Assembly (NCBI GenBank): GCA_026874595.1
Contig: JAPPUL010000069.1
Span: 1,550,001 to 1,614,000, forward strand
DNA: 64,000 nucleotides
From: Sipunculus nudus
Lineage: Eukaryota > Annelida > Sipuncula > Golfingiida > Sipunculidae
Direction: 5' to 3'
A program made the translations under genes and the position numbers. Shown one piece after another: positions 1-8,237 of this stretch. Positions within the stretch are counted from its first letter, which is position 1; the number at the start of each line of letters is the position of its first letter. Below the pieces are notes generated by a model, which was given only the letters and a program-made list of their open reading frames with translations, did no database searches and was not told the DNA's origin.

Positions 1-2445
1 TAATGCAAGTATTTCTGTACGATAATCATCATTACGATCACTCCATCGTATCCCACCACGGGCAACTTTACCACCACGTAAGTGTATACCTTCCATTACG
101 TTGCTGTATACAAATATTTCATACATTGGTTTTGGGGAGGGCATATTATGTACTTTTTGGCTATCGATTTTTATAGATATTATGAAATCTTTTGTTATGT
201 CTTTTGAGTAGTAGTTAGTTCTTAATGTAGAGTCTATTATGTTGTAGAAGGACTTTAATATTCGGTCTTCGTTTATATCTGTAACTTTTTTTAATTCTTC
301 AAGTATTTGCTCTTGTATGTCTTTAAGCACATTCGTTTTACCTGACTTATGCTTTGGATTAAATTTAAGGTCAAAGAAGCTAAACATGTTTTTTATCATG
401 TCAGCATATTTTAATATAGCTTGGGCTACAGTTTTACGTGTAAATACTCTTTCTAGCTGAAAGTAATAGTTATAGTATGTTCTAATTAGGTTTATTTGTT
501 TATAATCTAGTCCTGTTTTGGTTATTAGGGTGTTTAGGATACCGTTTTCGAGGTTATTATCCATTACTTTTATTAGTGCTTCTTTTAAGACGGTATCACT
601 TATTCTTGAATCTACTATAGTTCCATTAGACTCTGTTACGCTAAAGCTGTGAATATATACGTCTTGTCTACTAGAGCTTAAGTGGTATGACAGTTCATCT
701 ATTACATTTAAGCCAAAGTTATCTAGAATTGGCGTCATTACTGTTAAGCTAATTTTCTTACTGGAGTATATTCTTATAGTACTATACTGTTTATTGGTAT
801 TTTTATTTGGAGTTATTATATTATATTGGTTTTGATTTGTTTTGTAGTATTCTTCTAGGTAATAGATATCATCCAGTGCGGTATTGGGGCTATAGATAGA
901 TTGATATTCTTTGGGGAAGTATGATATATATTTATTATAATAGTCTTCGATGTTATGGGGATAGCTTTTTTCAATAATATCTATTAATTTATCTTGCCAG
1001 CCTTTTACAAGGCATATAATTTCTTGTTCTAGAGCTTCTTTGTTAAACTTTCTTGCTTCTAATTCTAATAGGCTAAGTAGGTAATGTATTTGCCAGAATC
1101 CTGGATGGCTTCTAGTATGATAATATTGTATGGACTTGGCATTAAAAAATGATTTAAGATAATTAGACACGGTGCTTAAGTTATTAGAGCTAAAGTATTT
1201 TTCAGGAAGGGCTACTATAACGGAGAGTGATGAGCCGAGTATACTTTTTCTTGAATATAGTTTAATGGTTTGTTTTCTATATGCGCTTACTATTAGTTGT
1301 ATAAGGCCGTGGAGTTCTTTTATAGAGCTGAAGAAAAGCTCTTCTTTTGGCAGGCTATTAAAGACTGTTATGACTTCTTTATACATTGCAGAATCTTTGA
1401 TTATTTTGTTATTTTCAAGTAATAGTTCTAGTTTAGCTTTTAGGATGGGTATATCTTTAGATTGACTAAAGAGAGCTTGCCTTGTGTATAGTCCTAAGAA
1501 TCTGTGATATTTTAGTGGTGTTTTGTTTTTACTAAATTCACGGATCTCTAAAAAGTCCATATAGTTGCGTCGATGGACTATGCTTTTATCTGGGCTTTTT
1601 TCCAGCAAAAGAGGGATTGACAGCATAATTTGGTCTTTTTTTATATTGGGCATATCTTCAACAGCAATAGGATTATAACATGCAGAGTCTTTATAATCAC
1701 TTAATATACCTTTGGCACTATCTTTATTAACCTGTATGTATAACTTTTTGTTTTTTTCTAAGAAGTCATAGCATCTATATCCTAAAAAGATAAAATTATT
1801 ATCTAAAAGCCATTCTAAGAAGTGAATAGACTCATAAATAGGCAGACCATTATCTTTAAAAGGAGTTAGATAACCTTCTTTAAAGTGTATAATAAGTTTC
1901 TTTAGCATTGATGTAGTATATTGGTAATCTTTAGTTGCTGATTTTACTGCTAAGGCTATTGTCCTTAAATCTTCTTCTATTTTTTTAGCTTTCTTATTAT
2001 CTACTTTATCTATTTCTATATGAATAAAGGATTCTTGTCGTTTACTTTCTTTTGCTACTTCAAGTATTTTAAGCTTACCATCCGCATCTCTTATGGGAGA
2101 AAAAATAGGATTAACAATAATTTTAGTTTTATATCTCTTTTCATTAATATACTCTATAATGCTATCTAGTAGGAACCTGATATCTTCAGAAAGGCTTTGT
2201 ATTATTGTAGAGTTTTTCATTAGGTTATCAGTAGGTAAGTTAAGAACACGAAGTTTAGGTATTTTATTTATATTTAGGTAGTTATAGCTATTGGTTAGCA
2301 TATGGATTAGGTCTTTATTTATGCTAATATTAGGCTCTTGGTCTTCTAGAAAGATTTTTACAAAAAGAATAAAGTTCTTATTATATAAGGGGTCATTCTT
2401 CTTTATATATTTAAAGATTTGTTCTTCTAGAATATTACTTTGCAT
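1..2445 (-). CDS. NAD-specific glutamate dehydrogenase, large type (N-terminal part; 3' end outside window)
   Basis: This is the first 815 codons of a large (about 1600-residue family) NAD-dependent glutamate dehydrogenase, which deaminates glutamate to 2-oxoglutarate and feeds the TCA cycle; the - strand frame stays open to base 1. Family hallmarks seen are FLEWLLDNNFIFLGYRCYDF at about residues 203-222 (the conserved 'hFTFLGYR' region) and HLRGGKVARGGIRWSDR at about 787-803, which opens the catalytic domain. ATG at 2445 is preceded by GGA about 9 bases upstream and is the first in-frame ATG. The catalytic lysine region and NAD-binding domain lie outside the window. The gene follows the DinB-like gene with about 70 bases between and may be co-transcribed with it. 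The family assignment is firm; whether the C-terminal half is intact cannot be seen. Confidence 0.9.
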   Translation of the reverse strand, partial: MQSNILEEQIFKYIKKNDPLYNKNFILFVKIFLEDQEPNISINKDLIHMLTNSYNYLNINKIPKLRVLNLPTDNLMKNSTIIQSLSEDIRFLLDSIIEYINEKRYKTKIIVNPIFSPIRDADGKLKILEVAKESKRQESFIHIEIDKVDNKKAKKIEEDLRTIALAVKSATKDYQYTTSMLKKLIIHFKEGYLTPFKDNGLPIYESIHFLEWLLDNNFIFLGYRCYDFLEKNKKLYIQVNKDSAKGILSDYKDSACYNPIAVEDMPNIKKDQIMLSIPLLLEKSPDKSIVHRRNYMDFLEIREFSKNKTPLKYHRFLGLYTRQALFSQSKDIPILKAKLELLLENNKIIKDSAMYKEVITVFNSLPKEELFFSSIKELHGLIQLIVSAYRKQTIKLYSRKSILGSSLSVIVALPEKYFSSNNLSTVSNYLKSFFNAKSIQYYHTRSHPGFWQIHYLLSLLELEARKFNKEALEQEIICLVKGWQDKLIDIIEKSYPHNIEDYYNKYISYFPKEYQSIYSPNTALDDIYYLEEYYKTNQNQYNIITPNKNTNKQYSTIRIYSSKKISLTVMTPILDNFGLNVIDELSYHLSSSRQDVYIHSFSVTESNGTIVDSRISDTVLKEALIKVMDNNLENGILNTLITKTGLDYKQINLIRTYYNYYFQLERVFTRKTVAQAILKYADMIKNMFSFFDLKFNPKHKSGKTNVLKDIQEQILEELKKVTDINEDRILKSFYNIIDSTLRTNYYSKDITKDFIISIKIDSQKVHNMPSPKPMYEIFVYSNVMEGIHLRGGKVARGGIRWSDRNDDYRTEILAL

Positions 2446-2516
2446 ATATTTTCCAACAAATGACACTATTTTGTAAGTATAAGTTTTTTTATTAGTAGAG
2501 TTGTAGCGAGGTTCAT

Positions 2517-2987
2517 TTATATACTTAATCTTTTTTTTATTTGGTTAAAGTGACTTTCATTATGTTTAATATGGTGTTCTACGACTGCTCTAAAGGATTC
2601 ATTACCTCTGATGTTATGTATACTTTCTTTTGTCCAGGCTTTGTTATCAATTTTACCAAGCCAATATATTAAGTTACGTCTCATAGTTATTAATCCATCT
2701 ATTAATAATGAGCTTTCCCATGAGTTATAATTATGGCTATTTACCCAGACACTTGGTTTTATCATATCAAATGACGGGCTGGTATCAGATTCTACTATTT
2801 TGTTTAATCTATATGTATAGACAACTTCTATATCAAAAAGATGTCCTAAAATTTCTTTAGCAGACCATATATTTTCATCTATCTTATGGCATAACTTGTT
2901 TTCGGGAGTATTATTAAATATAGTTTTTAGTTCTTCTAGATGGTTACCAAGGTTTTTTAGTAGGATTTGAATATCTGATTGTCTCAT
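2517..2987 (-). CDS. DinB-like (DinB_2) four-helix protein
   Basis: 156 residues, the normal length of the DinB/YfiT superfamily of four-helix-bundle, often metal-binding enzymes. WSAKEILGHL at residues 41-50 supplies a first conserved His (49), and the cluster EHHIKHNESH at 137-146 supplies the others (His138/139, 142, 146), the usual metal-ligand pattern. Members include thiol transferases and DNA-damage-induced proteins, so the substrate cannot be named. There is no signal peptide or membrane segment, so it should be cytoplasmic. ATG at 2987 has AAGGA seven bases upstream. A good sigma70-type promoter lies just upstream, so this is probably the first gene of a short transcript running into the glutamate dehydrogenase gene. 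Confidence 0.8.
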   Translation of the reverse strand: MRQSDIQILLKNLGNHLEELKTIFNNTPENKLCHKIDENIWSAKEILGHLFDIEVVYTYRLNKIVESDTSPSFDMIKPSVWVNSHNYNSWESSLLIDGLITMRRNLIYWLGKIDNKAWTKESIHNIRGNESFRAVVEHHIKHNESHFNQIKKRLSI

Positions 2988-3029
2988 AGTTTTTTCCTTG
3001 TTTTATATTTATTAATACTTTTAATTAAT

Positions 3030-3058
3030 ATAGTAACTAAACTACTTATAAAGGTCAA
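3030..3058 (-). promoter_or_regulatory. Sigma70-type promoter of the DinB-like gene
   Basis: On the - strand: TTGACC (3058-3053), a 17-base spacer, then TACTAT (3035-3030). The -35 matches the consensus in five of six positions and the -10 in four of six. The start codon of the DinB-like gene is about 40 bases downstream. Prediction from sequence only. Confidence 0.5.
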
Positions 3059-3265
3059 TACGGGCTATATAATAGTGCTTTAGTATTATCATCTTGCATA
3101 ATAAAGGAGGTATGAAGGAGTTTGTTACATAAAAAGAACTACGGTATATTGTAGTATGAGCGTAACTTAAGTATTATATTATCGTTTTGGTGAACAAAAA
3201 GCATAAATAGCTTTATTTAATAGCTTTATTATCTACTCTTCTTATTCATCTACTTATCCATCTAC

Positions 3266-4492
3266 TTATTCAGCCACTTTCTTTTTATTAAATAAGCTGT
3301 CTAATTTAAGTTCTTTATACTCTCCAGCAGCCGCAGGTATAATATCAGCTGATAGGTAAACTATCTTCTTTTCAGGTAAAAAAATCATTGCTTGTACGTT
3401 TTGATCTCCAAGAGCAACTAGCCTTAAGGTTGTTTTAATAGCAGATAAACTAACCTTACTATTAAAAGTATTATAATAACTGCTTAGCAAACTCATAATA
3501 TTATATCTATAACCTTTATCAGAAGAAGAGAACTTACCTTCCTCTTCTATAAAATAGTTAGTAGCAAATAAATTATACTCTGTAAACCTTCTTATATTCG
3601 GTTTTCTAATAGGGGATAATTCAAATATTAATGCATTGTCATTAGCATCAGCAACGGTAAGATTGTTTGCCGAAGCAATATGAATAGTTTTCTTAAAAAA
3701 GTCAATGCTACCATTAACAGTTTTCTGGCTTTCTAAAAGCTGTCTAAAAGCTATAGTACTTGGTATATATGGTTTATAGTTCTTTTTACCAGTAGCACTA
3801 ACAAGCATACTAGCAGTTAAGCCATATTCATTCATAGCAGAAACTACACCAATAAGACCAGGCCAACCTATTGATATAATATCATTAACACTATCTGAAT
3901 GATATACAACAATTAGGTCATACTGATCAAGCACTCCTAAAGGATGAAAGTCAAGGTTACGCCCAAGCATTAATGTATTCTTTTCTGAGTTATCTTTTTT
4001 AACCACAAAAGTACTACAAAACATATATTGGCGCATCTCCAAAAAAGTATTTGCTAAAAGTATATCGTCATAAGATATGTTTGTAGTTTCACTTATACCA
4101 TGCATCTCATCAAGGTAACGCTTTGGTATATAGCTCTCCATTGCATATGCCTTTTTAATTGCTTCTTTATACTTATCGCTTGCCTTCGGAAATAGCTTAT
4201 ATACATAGTTGTCAATAAGTACTTTAATTTGCTTGCCTGCTAGGTAGCCTAAAGCCTTACCCTTTTCTTTTGCATTACCATACAAATGTACTATAGGCAA
4301 ACCTTGTTTAAATTCAAGATAAGAGTCATTATAGCTATTCTCAAGAAATGGATACTTGGGCTTAGTAGATTGTTTAGTGTCAGAATCTACTAAAACGTAA
4401 GTTATCCCTATAAGAAGGACAGTGAAAACACCTATCCATATAACCTTTTTTTTCATAGTATAGTACTTTAAACCCTTCTTAAAGATGTTCAT
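3266..4492 (-). CDS. Membrane-anchored C45-like Ntn-hydrolase (acyltransferase/amidase superfamily)
   Basis: 408 residues. One hydrophobic segment near the N-terminus (about residues 17-35) suggests a signal anchor or signal peptide, so the domain would act outside the cytoplasmic membrane. The segment LLANTFLEMRQYMFCSTF (145-162) followed by LGRNLDFHPLG (176-186) resembles the peptidase C45 / choloylglycine-hydrolase type of Ntn-hydrolase. There Cys159 would be the N-terminal nucleophile exposed by self-cleavage, with the preceding ~158 residues as propeptide. Substrates in this superfamily include penicillins, bile salts and lipid amides, so no substrate is proposed. The first ATG (4492) overlaps a palindrome that looks like a -10 element; Met13 (4456) directly precedes the hydrophobic segment and may be the true start. 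Neither has a good ribosome binding site. Confidence 0.65.
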   Translation of the reverse strand: MNIFKKGLKYYTMKKKVIWIGVFTVLLIGITYVLVDSDTKQSTKPKYPFLENSYNDSYLEFKQGLPIVHLYGNAKEKGKALGYLAGKQIKVLIDNYVYKLFPKASDKYKEAIKKAYAMESYIPKRYLDEMHGISETTNISYDDILLANTFLEMRQYMFCSTFVVKKDNSEKNTLMLGRNLDFHPLGVLDQYDLIVVYHSDSVNDIISIGWPGLIGVVSAMNEYGLTASMLVSATGKKNYKPYIPSTIAFRQLLESQKTVNGSIDFFKKTIHIASANNLTVADANDNALIFELSPIRKPNIRRFTEYNLFATNYFIEEEGKFSSSDKGYRYNIMSLLSSYYNTFNSKVSLSAIKTTLRLVALGDQNVQAMIFLPEKKIVYLSADIIPAAAGEYKELKLDSLFNKKKVAE

Positions 4493-4506
4493 TTTAGTAT
4501 ACTAAA
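4493..4506 (-). promoter_or_regulatory. 14-bp perfect palindrome and possible promoter at the start of the C45-like gene
   Basis: TTTAGTATACTAAA is a perfect inverted repeat ending one base before the first ATG of the C45-like gene. On the - strand TTGCCT, a 17-base spacer and TATACT (inside the palindrome) form a possible sigma70 promoter. Transcription would then begin close to that ATG, which favours the downstream start at 4456. It could be an operator; this is inference. Confidence 0.35.
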
Positions 4507-4561
4507 GAAAGTATGCTAAGGCAATTGAACGAATGTTTTAGTTCGTCTTTAGAGTTCCTAC

Positions 4562-4945
4562 TTAGTATATGTATCTTTGCACAATCCCACCTTCCTTCTC
4601 ACACGCAGCGACAGCGGCATCAGCCTCTTTCTTATTTTTAGCCTCATCGTCATAAGGTTTATATGTATATATTGTTACGGAATATAGTACATGAGTACAT
4701 GATACCAACAGGTTTCTTGTTGGACATCTGCCCTTTTGGTTAAACGTTGCTTTAAGGTCTAGCTGTATTAGTTTCGGATAAGATTTATACTCAGCCTCAA
4801 GGCCATCACAGTCTGTCTTTGTAAAGCCTGTATTACAGGCAATCAGAGTGCCTGCTGGAATATATGGATTCTCCCCTGTCTTAAAGGCGCATGTACTAGT
4901 ATCTGAAGCATCTTGTTCACAGCTTAGGAAATAGAGGCTTTGCAA
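4562..4945 (-). pseudogene. Small Cys-rich lipoprotein, reading frame broken right after its start codon
   Basis: The open frame encodes 127 residues from a TTG at 4945. It starts inside what looks like a lipoprotein signal: a hydrophobic run ending FLSC (lipobox), followed by a mature part with many Cys (about eight) and no recognised domain. No in-frame ATG exists upstream and a stop lies just before. In another frame, ATG at 4982 has an excellent ribosome binding site (AGAGGAG, spacing about 6) but reads through a 5-A tract (plus-strand T at 4975-4979) into a 21-residue dead end. One A fewer would join that start to this frame and give a complete basic-hydrophobic-lipobox signal. The gene is therefore frameshifted, by mutation, phase variation or sequencing error; weak expression from TTG is also possible. 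Function unknown. Confidence 0.55.
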
Positions 4946-5079
4946 TATTAGGATAACGGTGGAATAATCTTGTCTTTTTCATTCAAAACTCCTCTAAAGT
5001 TCTATAAAGCAATTTACTTAAATTTAGCTAACGGTTTATTTAAAACTAATAAGGTATTACTATACTATTTGCAAACTAT

Positions 5080-5108
5080 TTGAAAAAAGTATAGTTTTTT
5101 TATATAAA
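5080..5108 (+). promoter_or_regulatory. Sigma70-type promoter for tRNA-Leu/tRNA-Gly (and perhaps tig)
   Basis: TTGAAA at 5080-5085, a 17-base spacer and TATAAA at 5103-5108, about 60 bases before the first tRNA. It is the best promoter-like match in the interval. The same stretch contains the inverted repeat ACTATAC/GTATAGT. Confidence 0.45.
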
Positions 5109-5167
5109 GTTTTATATAGTATTAGTTATTATTATAAATCTTTCTTTATCTTGTTTATGAAAAAGAA

Positions 5168-5249
5168 GCGAGAGTGGTGGAATTGGTAGACACGCAAGAC
5201 TTAGAATCTTGTGCTTAACGGTGTGTGGGTTCAAGTCCCACCTCTCGCA
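5168..5249 (+). tRNA. tRNA-Leu (anticodon TAG)
   Basis: The acceptor arm GCGAGAG pairs with CTCTCGC. The anticodon stem CAAGA/TCTTG encloses CTTAGAA (anticodon TAG). There is a long variable arm as expected for class II tRNA, and the T-arm GTGGG-TTCAAGT-CCCAC is complete. The 3' CCA is not encoded, so a CCA-adding enzyme is needed. It reads CUA/CUN leucine codons. Confidence 0.95.
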
Positions 5250-5260
5250 TATTGTGTTTT

Positions 5261-5332
5261 GCGGGAGTAGTTCAGTGGTAGAACAGTACCTTGCCAAGGT
5301 AAAGGTCGCGGGTTCAAATCCCGTCTCCCGCT
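5261..5332 (+). tRNA. tRNA-Gly (anticodon GCC)
   Basis: The acceptor GCGGGAG pairs with CTCCCGC. The anticodon loop TTGCCAA lies within the stem GTACC/GGTAA, and the T-arm GCGGG-TTCAAAT-CCCGT is complete. CCA is not encoded. It follows tRNA-Leu after 11 bases, so the two are surely co-transcribed. Confidence 0.95.
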
Positions 5333-5395
5333 ATATTTGAGAATGAGAGGGTAGTGCCAAGTGGAAATAAAAGTAAAAATATTATGTCAAATATT

Positions 5396-6733
5396 ATGTC
5401 AATAGAAGTCAAAGTAGAAAAACATGGAGAAGGCCAGGTATCACTTCAGGTTGAGGTATCTGCGGCTGAGGTACAAAAATCGTTTAACACAGGATATGTT
5501 AAAGTAGGGAAGGAGGCAAAGGTGCCAGGTTTCAGGCAGGGTAAGGTGCCAAAGGGGATATTAAAAAAACGGTATGAGTTTTCAATAAAGCAAAAGGCGC
5601 TTGAAGATATAGTAGAAAAGGTGTTAAAGCTGCTTAGAGAACGAGATAAGATATATTTCATATCGGCAATAGAAATAGAGAAGATGGCGAGTGTATTTAA
5701 CAAATTAGAGGAAGGGGAGGGAATAAGTTTTGAGGGTAGTGGGGAGATGTATCCTGAAGTTAAGATGTGTGAATATAAAGGTCTTAGGGTGGAGGTTCCA
5801 AAGTATGTATATACGGAAGAGAATATAACAAAACATTTAGAGATGCTGCAAGAGCGGCGAGGAGATGTACGAGAGAAGGAGGATGGGCTTGGGGTGGGAG
5901 AAGAAGACATAGTGGATTTAAAAGTTAAGTTTTTAAAAGAAGGGGAAGCTGAAGAGGATGTTGATGATGGGGGTGAGGGAACGAGTAATTATAAGTTAAA
6001 TATGCGTCTTGAGGATAAATATTTTGATAAACTAAAAGGAGAAATAAAAGGGCTTAAAGTAGGAGATAGAAGGAGTTTTAAGAAAGACAATGTAGAGGAT
6101 GCTTTTGAGGGGATGGAAGATGAATATACAAGTCTTACACTTGAGGTGATTAAGATAGAAGAACTAATTCTGCCAAAGCTTGATGATGAGCTTGCTAAGG
6201 ATTACAATTTTGAGAATTTGTCTAAGCTCCGCCAAGCGATTGAAGGTTCACTTAAGCTTGAATGTAAGATAAAGAAGGAAGAGAAGGGCTTTGATGAGAT
6301 AATGGAAAAAGTTATAAAGGGGTCTGAATTTTCGATAGGAAAGAATGCAGTAGAATATCAGATAGAAAATTATATAAAAGGATTTGAAAGTAATTTAAAG
6401 AACTATAATATGAGCTTAGAAGACTATATACGTGATACAAATACAACACTTGAGGAATTAAAGAAAGGCTATGAAGAGAAAGCGTTAAAAGACACAAAGC
6501 TAGAACTAATAAAGAGTCAAATAATAGAGGAGAACTCTCTTGAAGTTGGTCCGGAAGACATAGATCTCTACTGCCAAGAAGAAGGGGAGCGAACGAATGT
6601 ATTACCTGAGAACATACGATCGCTGCTGATGCAGGGTGCGGATGGAAGGAATATTGTGCTGCACAGAAAATATATAAGACAAGTACTATCAAATAATGAG
6701 CTTCAAGAAGCTGGCGAGGAGCTAATAAGCTAG
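5396..6733 (+). CDS. tig: Trigger factor, ribosome-associated chaperone
   Basis: About 445 residues, the family's usual length (430-450). The N-terminal ribosome-binding domain carries the signature VPGFRQGKVPKGILKKRY (about residues 40-57). The central FKBP-like region (about 150-240) is acidic and poorly conserved, and the rest is the helical C-terminal chaperone domain. It binds nascent chains at the ribosome exit tunnel. The start is ambiguous: a 12-base tandem duplication (5378-5401) creates two in-frame ATGs, 5384 and 5396, and a GTG at 5354 is also in frame. MSIEV at 5396 best matches the family's N-terminus. It directly follows tRNA-Gly and may be read from the tRNA promoter. clpP/clpX, often neighbours, are not here. 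Confidence 0.92.
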   Translation: MSIEVKVEKHGEGQVSLQVEVSAAEVQKSFNTGYVKVGKEAKVPGFRQGKVPKGILKKRYEFSIKQKALEDIVEKVLKLLRERDKIYFISAIEIEKMASVFNKLEEGEGISFEGSGEMYPEVKMCEYKGLRVEVPKYVYTEENITKHLEMLQERRGDVREKEDGLGVGEEDIVDLKVKFLKEGEAEEDVDDGGEGTSNYKLNMRLEDKYFDKLKGEIKGLKVGDRRSFKKDNVEDAFEGMEDEYTSLTLEVIKIEELILPKLDDELAKDYNFENLSKLRQAIEGSLKLECKIKKEEKGFDEIMEKVIKGSEFSIGKNAVEYQIENYIKGFESNLKNYNMSLEDYIRDTNTTLEELKKGYEEKALKDTKLELIKSQIIEENSLEVGPEDIDLYCQEEGERTNVLPENIRSLLMQGADGRNIVLHRKYIRQVLSNNELQEAGEELIS

Positions 6734-6771
6734 TTGCGAAATTAGTTTAAGCTGAAAGCAAGACCTACTAA

Positions 6772-6795
6772 AAAAAGCTAGCCAAAAAGCTAGCC
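6772..6795 (+). repeat. 12-bp tandem duplication after tig, able to form a GCTAGC hairpin
   Basis: AAAAAGCTAGCC occurs twice head to tail. Because GCTAGC is self-complementary, the two copies can pair into a 6-bp stem with a 6-base loop. No T-run follows, so it is not a standard terminator. Confidence 0.7.
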
Positions 6796-6912
6796 AAACA
6801 AAAGAATCTAATCTATAATCAATAAGGAATAAATAAGAAGTTAGTATAAATTTAAGATAAAGCAAGGCATAATAATACGGATAAAAAGCTGAGTATATAT
6901 AAAGGTTTGGAT

Positions 6913-7407
6913 ATGAGTCTAAAGAGTGAGGATAGAGAAGGGTTAAGGGGGGGGGTAGAGGTAAGGAAAGCGAGAGTGCATGAGTCAAAAGCTATAAAAG
7001 GGTTACTAGATATATACGCAAAAGAGGGGATAATTCTTTATAGAAGTCTTGATGATATATATAAGAGCGTACGAGATTTCACGGTATGTTTAATAGGAGG
7101 ACGATTAATAGGAGTGGTGGCCCTAACTATCTATACGGAAAAGTTTGGTGAGATAAGGTCTCTTGTGGTGAAGGAAGGATATAAGGGTATAGGGGTGGGT
7201 AAGGAGCTAATAAAGAGTTGCGTAGAAGAAGCAAAGAGCTACGGATTAAGCAGTGTATTTACGTTAACCTACGAGCCTAATTATTTCATAAAGCAAGGTT
7301 TTGTAATACATGACAAAGGGCTTTTGCCTGAGAAGATATGGCGAGATTGCATAAATTGTGAACATGTAGAAAACTGTGAAGAGCAGGCGCTAATTAAGGG
7401 TGTTTAG
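6913..7407 (+). CDS. GNAT N-acetyltransferase, ArgA-like (probable N-acetylglutamate synthase)
   Basis: About 164 residues, a single GNAT domain. The acetyl-CoA-binding motif is SLVVKEGYKGIGVGKELIKSC (Q/RxxGxG/A type, about residues 92-112). The C-terminal block LLPEKIWRDCINC...CEEQALI, with three Cys, matches the short ArgA-like acetyltransferases that acetylate glutamate as the first step of arginine synthesis. Substrate assignment rests on that C-terminal block and is inference; no other arg gene is in the window. ATG at 6913 is preferred over TTG at 6907 because AAAGG (6900-6904) is then correctly spaced. The protein is cytoplasmic. It lies alone between tig and the tRNA-Cys promoter. Confidence 0.75.
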   Translation: MSLKSEDREGLRGGVEVRKARVHESKAIKGLLDIYAKEGIILYRSLDDIYKSVRDFTVCLIGGRLIGVVALTIYTEKFGEIRSLVVKEGYKGIGVGKELIKSCVEEAKSYGLSSVFTLTYEPNYFIKQGFVIHDKGLLPEKIWRDCINCEHVENCEEQALIKGV

Positions 7408-7490
7408 AGTTGTGGTAGAGAGGATAGGAAAGGGGATAGCAATTAAGGGAAAGTATAAAGATATAAATATGTATAGAGATATAAAAAATA

Positions 7491-7518
7491 TTGTCAAAGG
7501 GAATAAATTTAGTATACT
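7491..7518 (+). promoter_or_regulatory. Sigma70-type promoter for tRNA-Cys/tRNA-Leu
   Basis: TTGTCA at 7491-7496, a 16-base spacer and TATACT at 7513-7518, with five of six consensus matches in each box. tRNA-Cys begins 27 bases after the -10 box. Confidence 0.6.
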
Positions 7519-7544
7519 TAAGAGCTAATAAGGTAAAAAAAGGT

Positions 7545-7616
7545 GGCGTTGTAGCCAAGTGGCTAAGGCGGCGGTCTGCAAAACCGCTATCGTGGGTTCG
7601 ACTCCCACCAACGCCT
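7545..7616 (+). tRNA. tRNA-Cys (anticodon GCA)
   Basis: The acceptor GGCGTTG pairs with CAACGCC. The anticodon arm GCGGT-CTGCAAA-ACCGC gives anticodon GCA, and the T-arm GTGGG-TTCGACT-CCCAC is complete. CCA is not encoded. Confidence 0.95.
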
Positions 7617-7627
7617 TAGAAAAGGAA

Positions 7628-7711
7628 GCCCGGATGGTGGAATTGGTAGACACTAGGGACTTAAAATCCCTTGATCTATAGATCGTGCCGGTTCAAGTCC
7701 GGCTCTGGGCA
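7628..7711 (+). tRNA. tRNA-Leu (anticodon TAA)
   Basis: The acceptor GCCCGGA pairs with TCTGGGC, including one G-T pair. The anticodon arm AGGGA-CTTAAAA-TCCCT gives TAA. A long variable arm and the T-arm GCCGG-TTCAAGT-CCGGC are present. CCA is not encoded. It reads UUA/UUG, and UUA is a dominant Leu codon here. Confidence 0.95.
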
Positions 7712-7817
7712 TAATAGGGAAGGGGTGTAATTGCTGCAGGAGGTGTATATAATAGATAGGTAAGAAAAGAAGGTTAGTATAATAAGGGCATGTAAGTTTA
7801 GAAAGATATAAATTTAG

Positions 7818-7846
7818 TTGACATGGAGACTTAATATTATTAGATT
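7818..7846 (+). promoter_or_regulatory. Strong sigma70-type promoter of the rpmH-rnpA-yidD-yidC run
   Basis: A perfect -35 TTGACA (7818-7823), a 17-base spacer and TAGATT (7841-7846). About 100 bases of leader separate it from the rpmH start. It is the strongest promoter-like sequence recognised in the window. Confidence 0.6.
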
Positions 7847-7951
7847 GTTAAATTAAGGTAAAGCTAGGAAAAGACAAGGGACTGAGGCTTTAAAATGCTT
7901 AAATTGCTTGTATAAATATTCTTAAGTTTTAATAAATAAGGGAGTAAGAAG

Positions 7952-8110
7952 TTGAAAAGGACATATCAGCCTAGTAAGCTAAAAAGGAGTCGCAAGTTTG
8001 GATTTATGAAACGAATGCAAACAAGCTCTGGTCAGGAGGTATTGCGTCGTCGAAGGCGGAAGGGTCGCAAGAAGTTAACAGTATCAGATGAGCGACGACA
8101 TAAAAAGTAA
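7952..8110 (+). CDS. rpmH: 50S ribosomal protein L34
   Basis: 52 residues beginning [28 protein letters not shown] is the standard L34 N-terminus, followed by the basic tail [11 protein letters not shown] and ending DERRHKK. It is slightly longer than the usual 44-46 residues because of the C-terminal tail. The start is TTG with GGAG (7941-7944) seven bases upstream. L34 is a late-assembling large-subunit protein. As in most bacteria, it precedes rnpA, yidD and yidC; dnaA, often upstream, is not adjacent. Confidence 0.96.
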   Translation: MKRTYQPSKLKRSRKFGFMKRMQTSSGQEVLRRRRRKGRKKLTVSDERRHKK

Positions 8111-8237
8111 TGTAAGGATAGGTTAGAATGTAAGGATGGGTTAGTACGAGAAGGAGATAAGCAAACGCTATGTTGTGTTAAACGCTTAGAGAAGGAGAGG
8201 CATGGAGAGAGATGGGGAGGGATGAGGAAAGGGATGA

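Noticed and set aside
1172-2476. Three small + strand open frames (1172-1465, 2093-2281, 2291-2476)
   Set aside because: They lie within the glutamate dehydrogenase gene on the - strand, which has recognisable family motifs.
3109-3132. Six-codon open frame (ATG AAG GAG ...) after AAAGGAGG
   Set aside because: The Shine-Dalgarno-like sequence is only one base from the ATG, and the product is too short to support without data.
5065-5100. Intrinsic terminator (ACTATAC ... GTATAGT followed by T-run)
   Set aside because: The loop is about 24 bases and no + strand gene ends upstream; the stretch fits better as the promoter of the tRNA genes.
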